Origin: Hymenobacter frigidus
Lineage (GTDB): Bacteria; Bacteroidota; Bacteroidia; Cytophagales; Hymenobacteraceae
Direction of reading: 5' to 3'
Length of the DNA stretch: 64,000 nucleotides
NCBI RefSeq assembly: GCF_014640435.1
Contig: NZ_BMGY01000023.1
Coordinates: 1-64,000 of the forward strand
Shown here: in pieces, positions 8,975 to 17,800 of the stretch
How positions within the stretch are numbered: the stretch's first letter is position 1
Layout: the number at the start of each line of letters is the position of its first letter
Position numbers and translations under genes: made by a program
The notes under the pieces: generated by a model
Told to the model about the DNA's origin: nothing
What the model saw: the letters and a program-made list of their open reading frames with translations, nothing else
Database searches by the model: none

Positions 8975-10822
8975 TCATTTCCCACGCTTCCAGCGGTAGT
9001 ATTTCCGGTACCAAGTTGAGGTTTTCTTGAATAGGCTGCTCGCCGACTCATTCGGAAACATGTTCACTCGGAATACCTGCATGCGGTCGTCTTCCAGGTG
9101 CATGCCGCCGCTGTCGGTGGCCACGCCGAACGTGAAACCGGCGTTGCGCACAGCGGTTTTCACCGCGTTGTTGAGGTCGCCATACGGGTAGGCGAAGCTG
9201 ACCAGCTCGGTTTGCAGGGCAGTTTCCAGCTCGGCTTTGCTGCGCTGAATTTCGGCGGCGGCTTCGGGCAGCGGCAGCGTGGTGAGCCTGGGATGACTCA
9301 TGGTGTGCGCGCCGATTTCCCAGCCTGCGGCTACGAATGCGTGCTTTTGGGCCAGGTCCATGATGTCGGACCGCGGCTCGGCGGGGTCGAAATCAGCGTC
9401 CCATTTGTTGTAGCAAATACCCGCATCGCCGAGCAAATACAGCACGCCCCGGTAGCCGAACTGCTGCATCAGCGGCAGCAGATTGGTGTAATTGTCGGTG
9501 TAGCCGTCGTCGAAGGTGAGGATAATCGGGCGGCGCGGAAAATCAGCTAGTGGCAGTTTACCGCTGGCAAAATTCAGGTAATCGGCGAACGTAATGGGCG
9601 TCAATTTCTGCTTTTGAAAATACGCGAGGTGTCTGGCGAAATTTTCTTTCGTGACGTAAATCTGATGTTTGGTGGCCAGCGTCGCATCCGGGATTTTATG
9701 GTACATCAGCACCGGGATGAAGTTTGGCGAGGCTTTACGCATGCGCGCGGCCTGGTAGGTTTCCAGCACCCGCGCTGCCACCGTCTGCAGCGCGTAGTGA
9801 GCCCGCACCTGCTGCCGCAGGGCCGCCGTGACGGGCTGGGGAGCCTGTAGAAAAGCCCGGGCATCGGCCAGCAAAGTCGTAAAATCAACTTCCGACGGAG
9901 CCAGCACAGCCGAAATATCCCCGAAATTAGAAGCGGCGGCGGCTGCAAAAGTTGCTTCCGAAACCAGCCCGGCGTAGTTGGCTTCGCCCAGCGCCAGCAC
10001 CGGCCGGCCGGCGCCCAGCGCTTCGATAGCCACGCGCCCCGCGCCGATGACCAAGCTGGTACGCACCAGCCAGGCGGGCACGTCAGTGGTAAAGCCCACG
10101 ACTTCGACACGCGCGCCAAAGTCAGCTTGCAGCTGTGCCAAGGCCGTTTTGCCCGCAGCGGGCAAAGCTTCCAGCTCCCCGCCGACGAGTGCCAGCCGCA
10201 GCGGCGGAAACTCCTTCAGCAACACCGGAAACACGTGCTGCAGCAGCGCGGCTGCCCGTTCGCCTTTGCCCCCATTAAACCGCCCGATGAAGGAGATGCG
10301 CAGGTGTGAAGCTTCGCTCAGGTCCTGCTTGCTGGCGGCCGCATCCGGCAGAAAATTCACGCCGTTGGGAATCACCTCGATTCTGGCGGCGACCATTTTC
10401 ACTTCGCCCACGAGGTGCTCGTGCAGGTTGGCACAAATGGTAATGACTTTTTCGCCGTAAACATCAAACAACGCAGTTGAGGTGTGCAGGTGCTGGCGGC
10501 CGTGTACGGTGCTGACCAAGGCCACGGGCAGGCCGCGCAACGCAAAGTAGCTCACCCAACTGGCCGCCCGCGAATGAGCGTGCACCACATCAATGTTCTC
10601 GCGCTGAACTACCTGGCGAATGAGCCGGCCATTGCGCAGCCGCTGCCGGTAGCTGCGGTCGCTGATGGGCGCTTTTATCTGGGTGGCCCTGGTGGGCAGC
10701 TGGTCGGAGTCGGACAGCAGCCAGACACTGTGGCCCTGGGCACGGTGCGCCTCAGCCAAGTGCACGGCATAGGCCACGGAGCCCGCAAAGAATTCAGCCG
10801 ATAAAACGTGGAGAATGCGCAT
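8975..10822 (-). CDS. GT4 glycosyltransferase fused to polysaccharide deacetylase
   Basis: A 615-residue two-domain protein. Residues 1-~360 form a GT-B glycosyltransferase of family GT4 (MRILHVLSAEFFAGS; the Rossmann half with FIGRFNGGKGERAA and LALVGGE, then the donor-binding EALGAGRPVLALGE). Residues ~370-615 form a carbohydrate esterase family 4 (NodB) domain. This has YHKIP, the metal-binding TFDDGYTDN (~435), HTMSH zinc ligands and the FAYPYGD motif. Both active sites look intact. No signal peptide is present, so the deacetylase may act on a cytoplasmic lipid-linked glycan or nascent polysaccharide. The fusion suggests that sugar addition and de-N-acetylation are coupled. No polysaccharide operon surrounds it. 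Confidence 0.87.
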   Translation of the reverse strand: MRILHVLSAEFFAGSVAYAVHLAEAHRAQGHSVWLLSDSDQLPTRATQIKAPISDRSYRQRLRNGRLIRQVVQRENIDVVHAHSRAASWVSYFALRGLPVALVSTVHGRQHLHTSTALFDVYGEKVITICANLHEHLVGEVKMVAARIEVIPNGVNFLPDAAASKQDLSEASHLRISFIGRFNGGKGERAAALLQHVFPVLLKEFPPLRLALVGGELEALPAAGKTALAQLQADFGARVEVVGFTTDVPAWLVRTSLVIGAGRVAIEALGAGRPVLALGEANYAGLVSEATFAAAAASNFGDISAVLAPSEVDFTTLLADARAFLQAPQPVTAALRQQVRAHYALQTVAARVLETYQAARMRKASPNFIPVLMYHKIPDATLATKHQIYVTKENFARHLAYFQKQKLTPITFADYLNFASGKLPLADFPRRPIILTFDDGYTDNYTNLLPLMQQFGYRGVLYLLGDAGICYNKWDADFDPAEPRSDIMDLAQKHAFVAAGWEIGAHTMSHPRLTTLPLPEAAAEIQRSKAELETALQTELVSFAYPYGDLNNAVKTAVRNAGFTFGVATDSGGMHLEDDRMQVFRVNMFPNESASSLFKKTSTWYRKYYRWKRGK

Positions 10823-10854
10823 GCGGCAAAGGTATTGCCGGGCATGGGGTCGTC

Positions 10855-10942
10855 TGTCATCCTGAGCGCAGCGAAGGACCTTATCGCATCAGAATGTAAT
10901 CATTTAGATGCGATAAGGTACTTCGCTGCGCTCAGGATGACA
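10855..10942. repeat. Dispersed palindromic repeat A, copy 1
   Basis: Inverted repeat with 36-nt arms (10855-10890 and 10907-10942), one mismatch and a 16-base loop. Termini read TGTCATCCTGAGCGCAGCGA, a variant of the family consensus seen at seven other places in the window. It lies between the threonine synthase stop and the GT4 fusion start, both on the minus strand. Confidence 0.9.
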
Positions 10943-10957
10943 CATGAAACACCGCTT

Positions 10958-12160
10958 CTACTTCCAGGCGCGGCCGGCCACGTTGTCCATGTACTTCTGC
11001 CCGTTGCCGGTATTCAGGAGCAGAATCTTCTCATCGGCGTGCAGCCAACCGGTGGCCAGGAGCTGGCGGGCGGCCGTCCACACGGCGCCGCCTTCGGGGG
11101 CCACGAACAGGCCTTCCTGATGGCCGAGGTCGCGCATGCCGTCCAGCATGCCTTCTTCGCTCACGCTCACCACCGTGCCGTTGGACTCGCGTAGCACGCG
11201 CAGCATCAGGGCCTCGCCCAGCGGGTGGGGCACGGCCAAGCCGTTGGCCAGGGTGGCGCGGCCCTGGTAGGCGTGGCAGTTGGGCTGGTGGCCGAGGTAG
11301 GTTTCGAGGAGGGGGCAGCAATTTTCGGCCTGCACGGCCACCATGCGCGGCAATTTCACATTGGGCGCGAGCCAGCCCAGGGCTTTCATTTCCTGAAAGG
11401 CTTTCCAGATGCCGATGAGGCCCGTGCCGCCGCCGGCGGGGTACAGCAGCACATCAGGCAGCTGCCAGTTCAGCTGTTCGGCAATTTCGTAGCCCATGGT
11501 TTTCTTGCCTTCGAGGCGGTAGGGCTCCTTGAGGGTCGAAATGTCGAGCAGGGCCCCGTCGGCGTTGCGCTGGCGAACGCGGGCCCCGCAGTCGCTGATA
11601 AGGCCGTCGACGAGCTCGACTTCGGCCCCGTACCATTGGCATTCTTCCTGAAAAGCCTGCGGCGTGTGCCGAGGCATCACCACCACGGCTTTGAGGCCGG
11701 CGCGGGCACAGTAGGCGGCCATGGCCACGCCCGCATTGCCAGCCGTGGGAATGATGCAGCCATCGACGCCCAGCTCTTTGGCTTTGGAAACGGCCATGCT
11801 AAGACCGCGCGCTTTAAACGAACCGGTGGGATTTTGGCCTTCGTCCTTCAGCAGAAGGGAGGACAGTTCATGGCGCGCGGCCAGGCGCGGCAAGCGCAGC
11901 AGCGGGGTCAGGCCTTCGCCCAGGGTTACCTTGTTTTCGTCGTGCAGCAGCGGCAGCAGCGCGCCGTAGCGCCACATCGACGTATCGGCCTGGTCGATAA
12001 CCGCGCGGCTGAGCGGCTCGCGCAGGTCGTAATCGGCTACCAGCGGCAGGCTGCAGCAGGCCGAAACGCGCTGCAAGTCGTAGGCGGAGTATTCGGTGCC
12101 GCAGGACGAGCAATGCAGGGCGGCCAGTCGGGAAAGGGAATCGGAGGCGACTAGTTTCAT
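10958..12160 (-). CDS. thrC: Threonine synthase-family PLP enzyme
   Basis: A 400-residue fold-type II pyridoxal-phosphate enzyme. It would convert O-phosphohomoserine to threonine in the cytoplasm. The Schiff-base lysine is K116 in NPTGSFKARG. The phosphate-binding glycine loop is AGGGTGL (PAGGGTGLIG), and PTAGNAGVAMAAY is the substrate-loop equivalent. An N-terminal ~45-residue Cys-containing segment (C17, C20, C35, C36; CSSCG...CCSLPL) looks like a small zinc ribbon, as in many archaeal/Bacteroidota threonine synthase-like proteins. A related enzyme such as a diaminopropionate or cysteate-forming enzyme is possible. A LysR regulator lies 63 bases upstream in the same direction, so it may be regulated by, and co-transcribed with, that gene. 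Confidence 0.75.
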   Translation of the reverse strand: MKLVASDSLSRLAALHCSSCGTEYSAYDLQRVSACCSLPLVADYDLREPLSRAVIDQADTSMWRYGALLPLLHDENKVTLGEGLTPLLRLPRLAARHELSSLLLKDEGQNPTGSFKARGLSMAVSKAKELGVDGCIIPTAGNAGVAMAAYCARAGLKAVVVMPRHTPQAFQEECQWYGAEVELVDGLISDCGARVRQRNADGALLDISTLKEPYRLEGKKTMGYEIAEQLNWQLPDVLLYPAGGGTGLIGIWKAFQEMKALGWLAPNVKLPRMVAVQAENCCPLLETYLGHQPNCHAYQGRATLANGLAVPHPLGEALMLRVLRESNGTVVSVSEEGMLDGMRDLGHQEGLFVAPEGGAVWTAARQLLATGWLHADEKILLLNTGNGQKYMDNVAGRAWK

Positions 12161-12223
12161 GGGGCAAAGTACGGAATGTACCGACCCAAGGCATGCCCAT
12201 TTGGGATGGGTATTTGGAATAGA

Positions 12224-13129
12224 CTATGCCTTTGCGGAATAATAGCGGCGTGTAAATTGCAGGAAATCCTTGTAGGGCGCGTTATTCTCGGTGCCCTTGC
12301 GCTGGATAAAGTTAAATTCGCGCTGGAGCGGAAAGTTGTTGATTTTCACTTCGACCAACTCGCCTGAAGCCAGCTCTTTTACCACCGCCTGCCGAGGCAA
12401 AAAGGCCAGGCAAGTATCAACCCGCACGAAGTTTTTCAGGGCCTCGGTGCCGCCCAGCCGCACCCGCACGGGCAGGGCGGCCAGCTTGATGCGGTGCTGC
12501 GCCAACGCTTCTTCGAGCACGGCCAGGGTGCCGGAGCCGTCTTCGCGCAGGGCCAGCGGCGTGGTGAGCAGGTCGTGGACTTCGAGGGTACGGTGCTCAA
12601 GTGGGTTATGGGCGGCGCACACGGCCACCACATCATCGGTGAGCAGGGGCGTGTAGGTCACGTTGCTCACTTTGTGGATGCCTTCGATGATGCCCAGCTC
12701 GATTTCGTGGTCGAGCAGGGCGCGTAGGATGTTGTCGGAGTTGCGGTTTTTGAGGCTGAGCTGGCGGTTGGGGTGCAGGCGCAGATAGGCCGATACCACC
12801 GGTGGCAGCACGTAGAGCGAAATAGTGGTGCTGGCCCCAATCACGAGGTGCATGATGGGCGTGAACTCCGGGCTCAACTCGCTCATCTCCTGGTGCAACT
12901 CCTGCTGCAGCTGCTTGGCCTGCAATATCTTATGATAAAGCTTCAGGCCCGCCGGCGTGAGCTGAATGCTGCTCCCGAGGCGCTCAAATAACCCGGTCTT
13001 GTAACGTTCTTCCAAGGCTTTCACCTGCTTGCTCACCGCCGACTGGCTGATGAACAGCGCCTGGCTGGCCTTGGTGAAACTCAGGCGCTGAGCCACTTCC
13101 AGAAAGACTTCGTGCGGATGAGAAAGCAT
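12224..13129 (-). CDS. LysR-family transcriptional regulator
   Basis: A 301-residue regulator. The N-terminal winged helix-turn-helix covers residues ~4-65 (FLEVAQRLSFTKASQALFIS, then QSAVSKQVKALE and LFERLGSSIQLTPAG), followed by the linker helix (LHQEMSEL). The C-terminal ~200 residues are a periplasmic-binding-protein-like effector domain. The layout resembles CysB/CbbR-like members, but the effector is unknown. The ATG at 13129 begins with the usual short N-terminus; the longer frame to 13216 adds Pro/Gly-rich residues atypical for the family. It is directly upstream of and co-directional with the threonine-synthase-like gene, so that gene is a plausible target. Confidence 0.85.
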   Translation of the reverse strand: MLSHPHEVFLEVAQRLSFTKASQALFISQSAVSKQVKALEERYKTGLFERLGSSIQLTPAGLKLYHKILQAKQLQQELHQEMSELSPEFTPIMHLVIGASTTISLYVLPPVVSAYLRLHPNRQLSLKNRNSDNILRALLDHEIELGIIEGIHKVSNVTYTPLLTDDVVAVCAAHNPLEHRTLEVHDLLTTPLALREDGSGTLAVLEEALAQHRIKLAALPVRVRLGGTEALKNFVRVDTCLAFLPRQAVVKELASGELVEVKINNFPLQREFNFIQRKGTENNAPYKDFLQFTRRYYSAKA

Positions 13130-13314
13130 GCGTAAAGATGCACCCGGCAAGCCCATGGTACCGCTACGGCCCCGCGACGCGGCCTTTGGCAACCGCTGCT
13201 TTCCCGGCGGGGGCAAAGCCGGGACTGCGCCCAGACCGACGTCCGGGCGCTTCGACCGGCGCGGGGCCGAATAGCTGCTGGTGCAGCACCTTTTGCGCTT
13301 TCACCCAACTCGGT

Positions 13315-14448
13315 TTACTGCCCTTCGACCTCGACTAACTCCACCGGGACGCGGCTGCTCACGGCTTCGGAACGCGGAATTTCTACCGTGAAAGTGCTGC
13401 CTTCGTCCTCGACGCTGTTAACGGAAATAGTGCCGTGATGCCACTCCACAATGGTTTTACACAGCGCCAGGCCCAAGCCAGTGGTGGCTTCGCCGCGCAG
13501 CCCCGGCCGCCGGGCCTTGGTGAAACGCTCGAACAGATGCGGCTGCATGGCCAGCGGAATGCCCACGCCATCGTCGACGACGTGAATGCGCACGCAGCCC
13601 GGACCCGGCTCGATGTGCACGGCTACTTTGCCTTCGTCGGGCGTAAATTTGAAGGCATTACTGACCAGGTTGATAAGGACTTGGGTGAATTTATTGACGT
13701 CGAGGTTGGCGTATATCGGCTCGGCGGGCAGCGAGTAGGTGAAGCGATTACCCAGTAGCCGCTGCCCGGTCTGGAGCTGGTCGAGCGGCACGCGCAGGAT
13801 GGCCCCGACATCGACCCGGTTCACCTTGAGGTCGGTATTGGCCGAAGTGAGAAATTCGAGGTTAATCAGCTCCCGAATCATCTTCACGCTATCGCGGCTC
13901 GTCGTTTCGAGCACAGTCAGCAACTCGGGAATGCGGCTTTCGGCCGGGGCCACCACCTCTTCGTGCAGGAACTCGGCGATTTGCTGCACCATGATGAAGG
14001 AGCTGCTGAGGTCGTGCGAGAGAATTTCCAGCGTGGCGTTTTTGCGGCTGTTGAACAGGTCGGCGTTTCCCTGGTACCGCTTCATCACGCTGATATCGCG
14101 CAGGGTGCCGCCCAGCAAAACGCGGCCTTCGGCGTCCTGCTGGTAATAGGGAGAAAAGCAGAACCATTGGTTGGGCTGGCCGGGGTGTTGCAGGCGCACT
14201 TCCACTTCGTTGGTCATCAGGCCCTGCACCCACTTCTCCCAATAGTGCGCGAGGTACACCAAGTCGTCGGGATGAAGCCGCTGAAGCAGGGCGGGCAAGT
14301 CCTCATTCACCTGGCTCCGGGTACCGTACAGCACCCGCTCGTAGGCGGCGTTCACGAACACGACGCGGCGGACCGTGGGGTCATACACGAACTGGACGTG
14401 GGGGTCGGCTTTCGCCTGGTTCAAGAAGAAATCGGCAAAATCAGCCAT
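13315..14448 (-). CDS. Soluble PAS-domain sensor histidine kinase
   Basis: A 377-residue cytoplasmic kinase without membrane segments. Residues ~10-125 form a PAS/PAC sensor (VFVNAAYERVLYG, then LLGGTLRDISVMKRYQ). The dimerisation domain carries H145 in EILSHDLSSS. This box is unusual: the residues after the histidine are D-L-S-S-S instead of the common E-L-R/K-T-P-L. The HATPase domain is complete: N box INLVSNAFKFTPDEG, G1 DDGVGIP, G2 TTGLGLALCK. No response regulator is adjacent, so its partner is elsewhere. It would sense a cytoplasmic ligand, redox state or light, which cannot be told from sequence. Confidence 0.86.
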   Translation of the reverse strand: MADFADFFLNQAKADPHVQFVYDPTVRRVVFVNAAYERVLYGTRSQVNEDLPALLQRLHPDDLVYLAHYWEKWVQGLMTNEVEVRLQHPGQPNQWFCFSPYYQQDAEGRVLLGGTLRDISVMKRYQGNADLFNSRKNATLEILSHDLSSSFIMVQQIAEFLHEEVVAPAESRIPELLTVLETTSRDSVKMIRELINLEFLTSANTDLKVNRVDVGAILRVPLDQLQTGQRLLGNRFTYSLPAEPIYANLDVNKFTQVLINLVSNAFKFTPDEGKVAVHIEPGPGCVRIHVVDDGVGIPLAMQPHLFERFTKARRPGLRGEATTGLGLALCKTIVEWHHGTISVNSVEDEGSTFTVEIPRSEAVSSRVPVELVEVEGQ

Positions 14449-14822
14449 TGAAGATTTTTGACTTACAGATTGTTGACTTACAGAACGGTGCGGACAATTA
14501 TAACCGTTGGTTTACGTCATACGGCTGCAGCGGAATTGTGGGCATTTGGCTCGGGGTCCTATCTCTCAACTGAGGGCCAAGACCAGATGTACTCATAACG
14601 AAGTGGAATGCGAGAATCGGTGGGTGATGTAAAGACGCGACCCTTGGCGTCTCGACACCGGTCTCGCGTGCCACTTCGTGACGAGTCTAATCAAACCAAT
14701 ACCGCCTCGGCGCGGCTCACGCAAGTAGGGGTGCGGCCCTGCTTGCGTGGGCAAAAAGGCGAGCGCGGTCCTATGGGCGGTATTTATTATTACCTTCCTG
14801 ACGCATTTCCCCTCCCCTTCCC
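14449..14822. other. Intergenic region with small palindromes
   Basis: No credible gene between the divergent PAS kinase and A2M gene. The first ~130 bases next to the kinase are moderately AT-rich and contain two direct repeats of TTGACTTACAGA (about 14459-14482), probably part of the kinase promoter region. At 14633-14652 there is a small hairpin AGACGC-N8-GCGTCT followed by a clustered CG-rich stretch, resembling widely dispersed GACGC-type repeats. A run of pyrimidines precedes the A2M start codon at 14823. Confidence 0.5.
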
Positions 14823-17800
14823 ATGCTGGTTCGTTTCCGCTTCCTGCCACTGCTCTTTCTGTTGCTGGCCGCTTCATCGTGCTCCAAAAAAACCGCCCGG
14901 GAGCAAGCTGCTGAAACGGCTGCCACTACCGATGGCGACGAAATCGACCCCTACTCCAATCTGGTCTTCACCTTCGATGAAAAGGTGGTGGATGAGGGCC
15001 AGCAAAACCGCTGGGACACCACGCGCTACGTAACCTTTTCGCCGGCTATTCGGGGCAAGTTCAAGTGGACGGGCGACCGGGAACTGACGTTCTCACCGCT
15101 CGAACCGTTCCGGCCCAGCACGGTTTTTTCAGCCAATCTGCAGCCCGAAACCTTACCCAGCGGCAAGCAGAAGCTGGCGCTGAACCGCGCCAAATTCCAC
15201 ACGCCGTACCTGGACATGAGCGCGCCGCAGGTGTTCTACGGCAGCTCGAAGCGGGCGGCGGGCACGGCCGAACTGCGGGCCAACCTGGTGTTCAACTACC
15301 CCGTGCGGCCTGCCGATGTGAAAGCCCGCCTGCGCGTGACCCAGGATGGCAAGCCCGTAGCCGTGGAAATCAACTCCGCCGAACCGGACCAAATGGTCGC
15401 CTTCACCTTCATGCAGGACGTGCGGCCGGGCTCCCCGATACAAATTGATATTGCCCCCGGCCTGCGCCCGACCACCGGCACCAGGGCCACCGAAAAACCC
15501 CTCACCGCCCAGGCCCAGGTGCCCGACCAAAGCATTCTGGAAGTGCGCGAGCTCACCGGCTCCCTGCTCAACGGCCAGCCCGTGGTGACGGTGCTGCTCA
15601 ACCAGCCCATCAGTGCCGCCGGTGCCCAGGCCACCGTGAAAGTGACGCCCGCCGTGGCCTATTCGGTAGAAGCGCTGGAGAGCGGCTTCACCCTGCGCGG
15701 CGGGTTCGAAGTGGGCAAAACCTATCAAATCAGCCTGCTGGCGGGTACGAATGGGCTGTTGGGCGGTCGGCTAAATGAGGCGTTCAGCCAAGCCGTTTCC
15801 TTCGGTGATGAGCGGCCGAGCCTGAGCTTCACCAGCAGCGACAAGGCCCTGTACCTGGATGCGCTGGGGAACCGGAAGCTGGGTTTGCGAATCAACGAAG
15901 TAGCCAGGGTGAAGGTGACTATTGCGAAGGTCTACGCCAACAACATTCAGCAACTGCTGCGCGGCGAAAAGCAGTACGGTTACCCCGAATACGACGAGGA
16001 CGAACCCCGCGAATCGAACACCGACGAGAATGGCGACTACATTGACCGCAGCTTTCAGTATTACGACACGGAGAGTATTGGCAACGTTATTTCGGAGCGC
16101 ACGATTTCTGTCGATGCGCTGCCCAAAGAGGCCGGGCTGCGCCTACTCAATCTCAGCCTGAAAGACCTAGAATTTCAGGGACCGATGAAGGGAATGTACG
16201 TGGTGCGCGTGCAGGACACCGAGCGCCAGTGGCTGCAAGTGAGCAAGCTGGTGGCCGTCACGGATTTGGGGCTGATTGTGAAGCAGGGCGCGACGGGCGG
16301 CACGGTGGTGTTTGCCAATTCCATTCGCACGGCGCAGCCGCTGAGCGGGGTCACGGTGAACCTGGTGAGCTCTACCAACCAGGTGATTGGCACGACCATA
16401 ACGGATAAGGCGGGCGTGGCCCAGTTCGACTCGGCGGCGAGCATGAAGCGCTTCAAGCTGGGCATGATTACGGCGGTGAAGGATGCCGATTTCTCCTTCT
16501 TGGATTTGACCAAAAGCCGGGTCGAAACCTCGCGCTTCGCGGTGGGCGGGCTGACGTCGAACGCCGCGCACTATCAGGCGTTTTTATACGGCGACCGCAA
16601 CCTGTACCGGCCCGGCGACACGGTGCGGACCAACACCGTAATCCGCACCGAGGACTGGAAAAGCCCGCCGTCCGGCCTGCCCATGAAAATCCGCCTGCTA
16701 CTGCCCAGTGGCAAGGAATACAGCAGCCTGCAGCAGAAACTGAGTGCGGCGGGCAGCTTCGAAAGCCGCTTTATTCTGCCGGCCACCGTCATGACGGGCC
16801 TTTACACGATGGAGGTGCTGACCGGCAACGACGTGCTGCTGACCTCCCGCCAAATCAGCGTCGAAGAATTCATCCCTGACCGCCTGAAGGTGACTGTGAC
16901 GGCCGCCCCCACGGTACTCCGGCCCGGCCAGGACGTGACGGCCAGCATCACGGCTGTGAACCTCTTCGGCCCGCCCGCGGCCGACCGCAAGTTTGAGGTC
17001 GAATTCTCGCTTAAGCAGAAAGCCTTCGCTCCCAAGGGCTACGACGGCTACAGCTTCACCATCAACAGCGGCGAGCGGCGGCGCAGCACCAACGAGGACG
17101 GCGAAGCCAGCAGCGAAAGCGCCCTCACCGCCCGTTTCGAGAAAACCGTGCGCGAAGGCACCACCGACGCCGCCGGCCACGGCACCGCCGCCTACACCGT
17201 GCCCGGCTACCACGACCTCGGCACGCTGGAAGGCGTAGCCTTCGCCACAGTGTTTGACGAAACCGGCCGGCCCGTGAACCGCCTCGCCACCTTCGACGTG
17301 CAAACCCAGTCCACGATGTTCGGCATCGCCAACCTGCCCGACCTCATCAGCACCAAACAGCCCCTCACGGTGAAGCTGGTGGCCCTCTCCCCAAACGGCC
17401 AGCCGGCCCTCGCGCCGGCCGAAGTAAAAGTGGTGCGCCTGCTCTGGGAAACCGTACTGGAGCGCCAGGGCGGCCGCTACGTTTACAATTCACAGCAGCG
17501 CGAGCAAACCATTCTCAGCCAGACCCGCTCCGTGCGGGCTGCCACCAGCTTCAGCTTCACCCCCATCTACTCGGGCGAATACGAGGTGCGCGTGAGCCGG
17601 CCGGGGGCCAGCAGCTACGTCACGCAACGGTTTTACGCCTACGGCTACGGCGATACCCAGGCCAATTCCTTCGAGGTGAACAACGAGGGCGAGGTGACCA
17701 TTGAGGCTGACAAACCCAAGTACGCGCCCGGCGAGACGGCCAATCTGCTGCTCAAGTCGCCCTTCACCGGCCGCATTCTGGTGACGGTGGAGCGGGCCAA

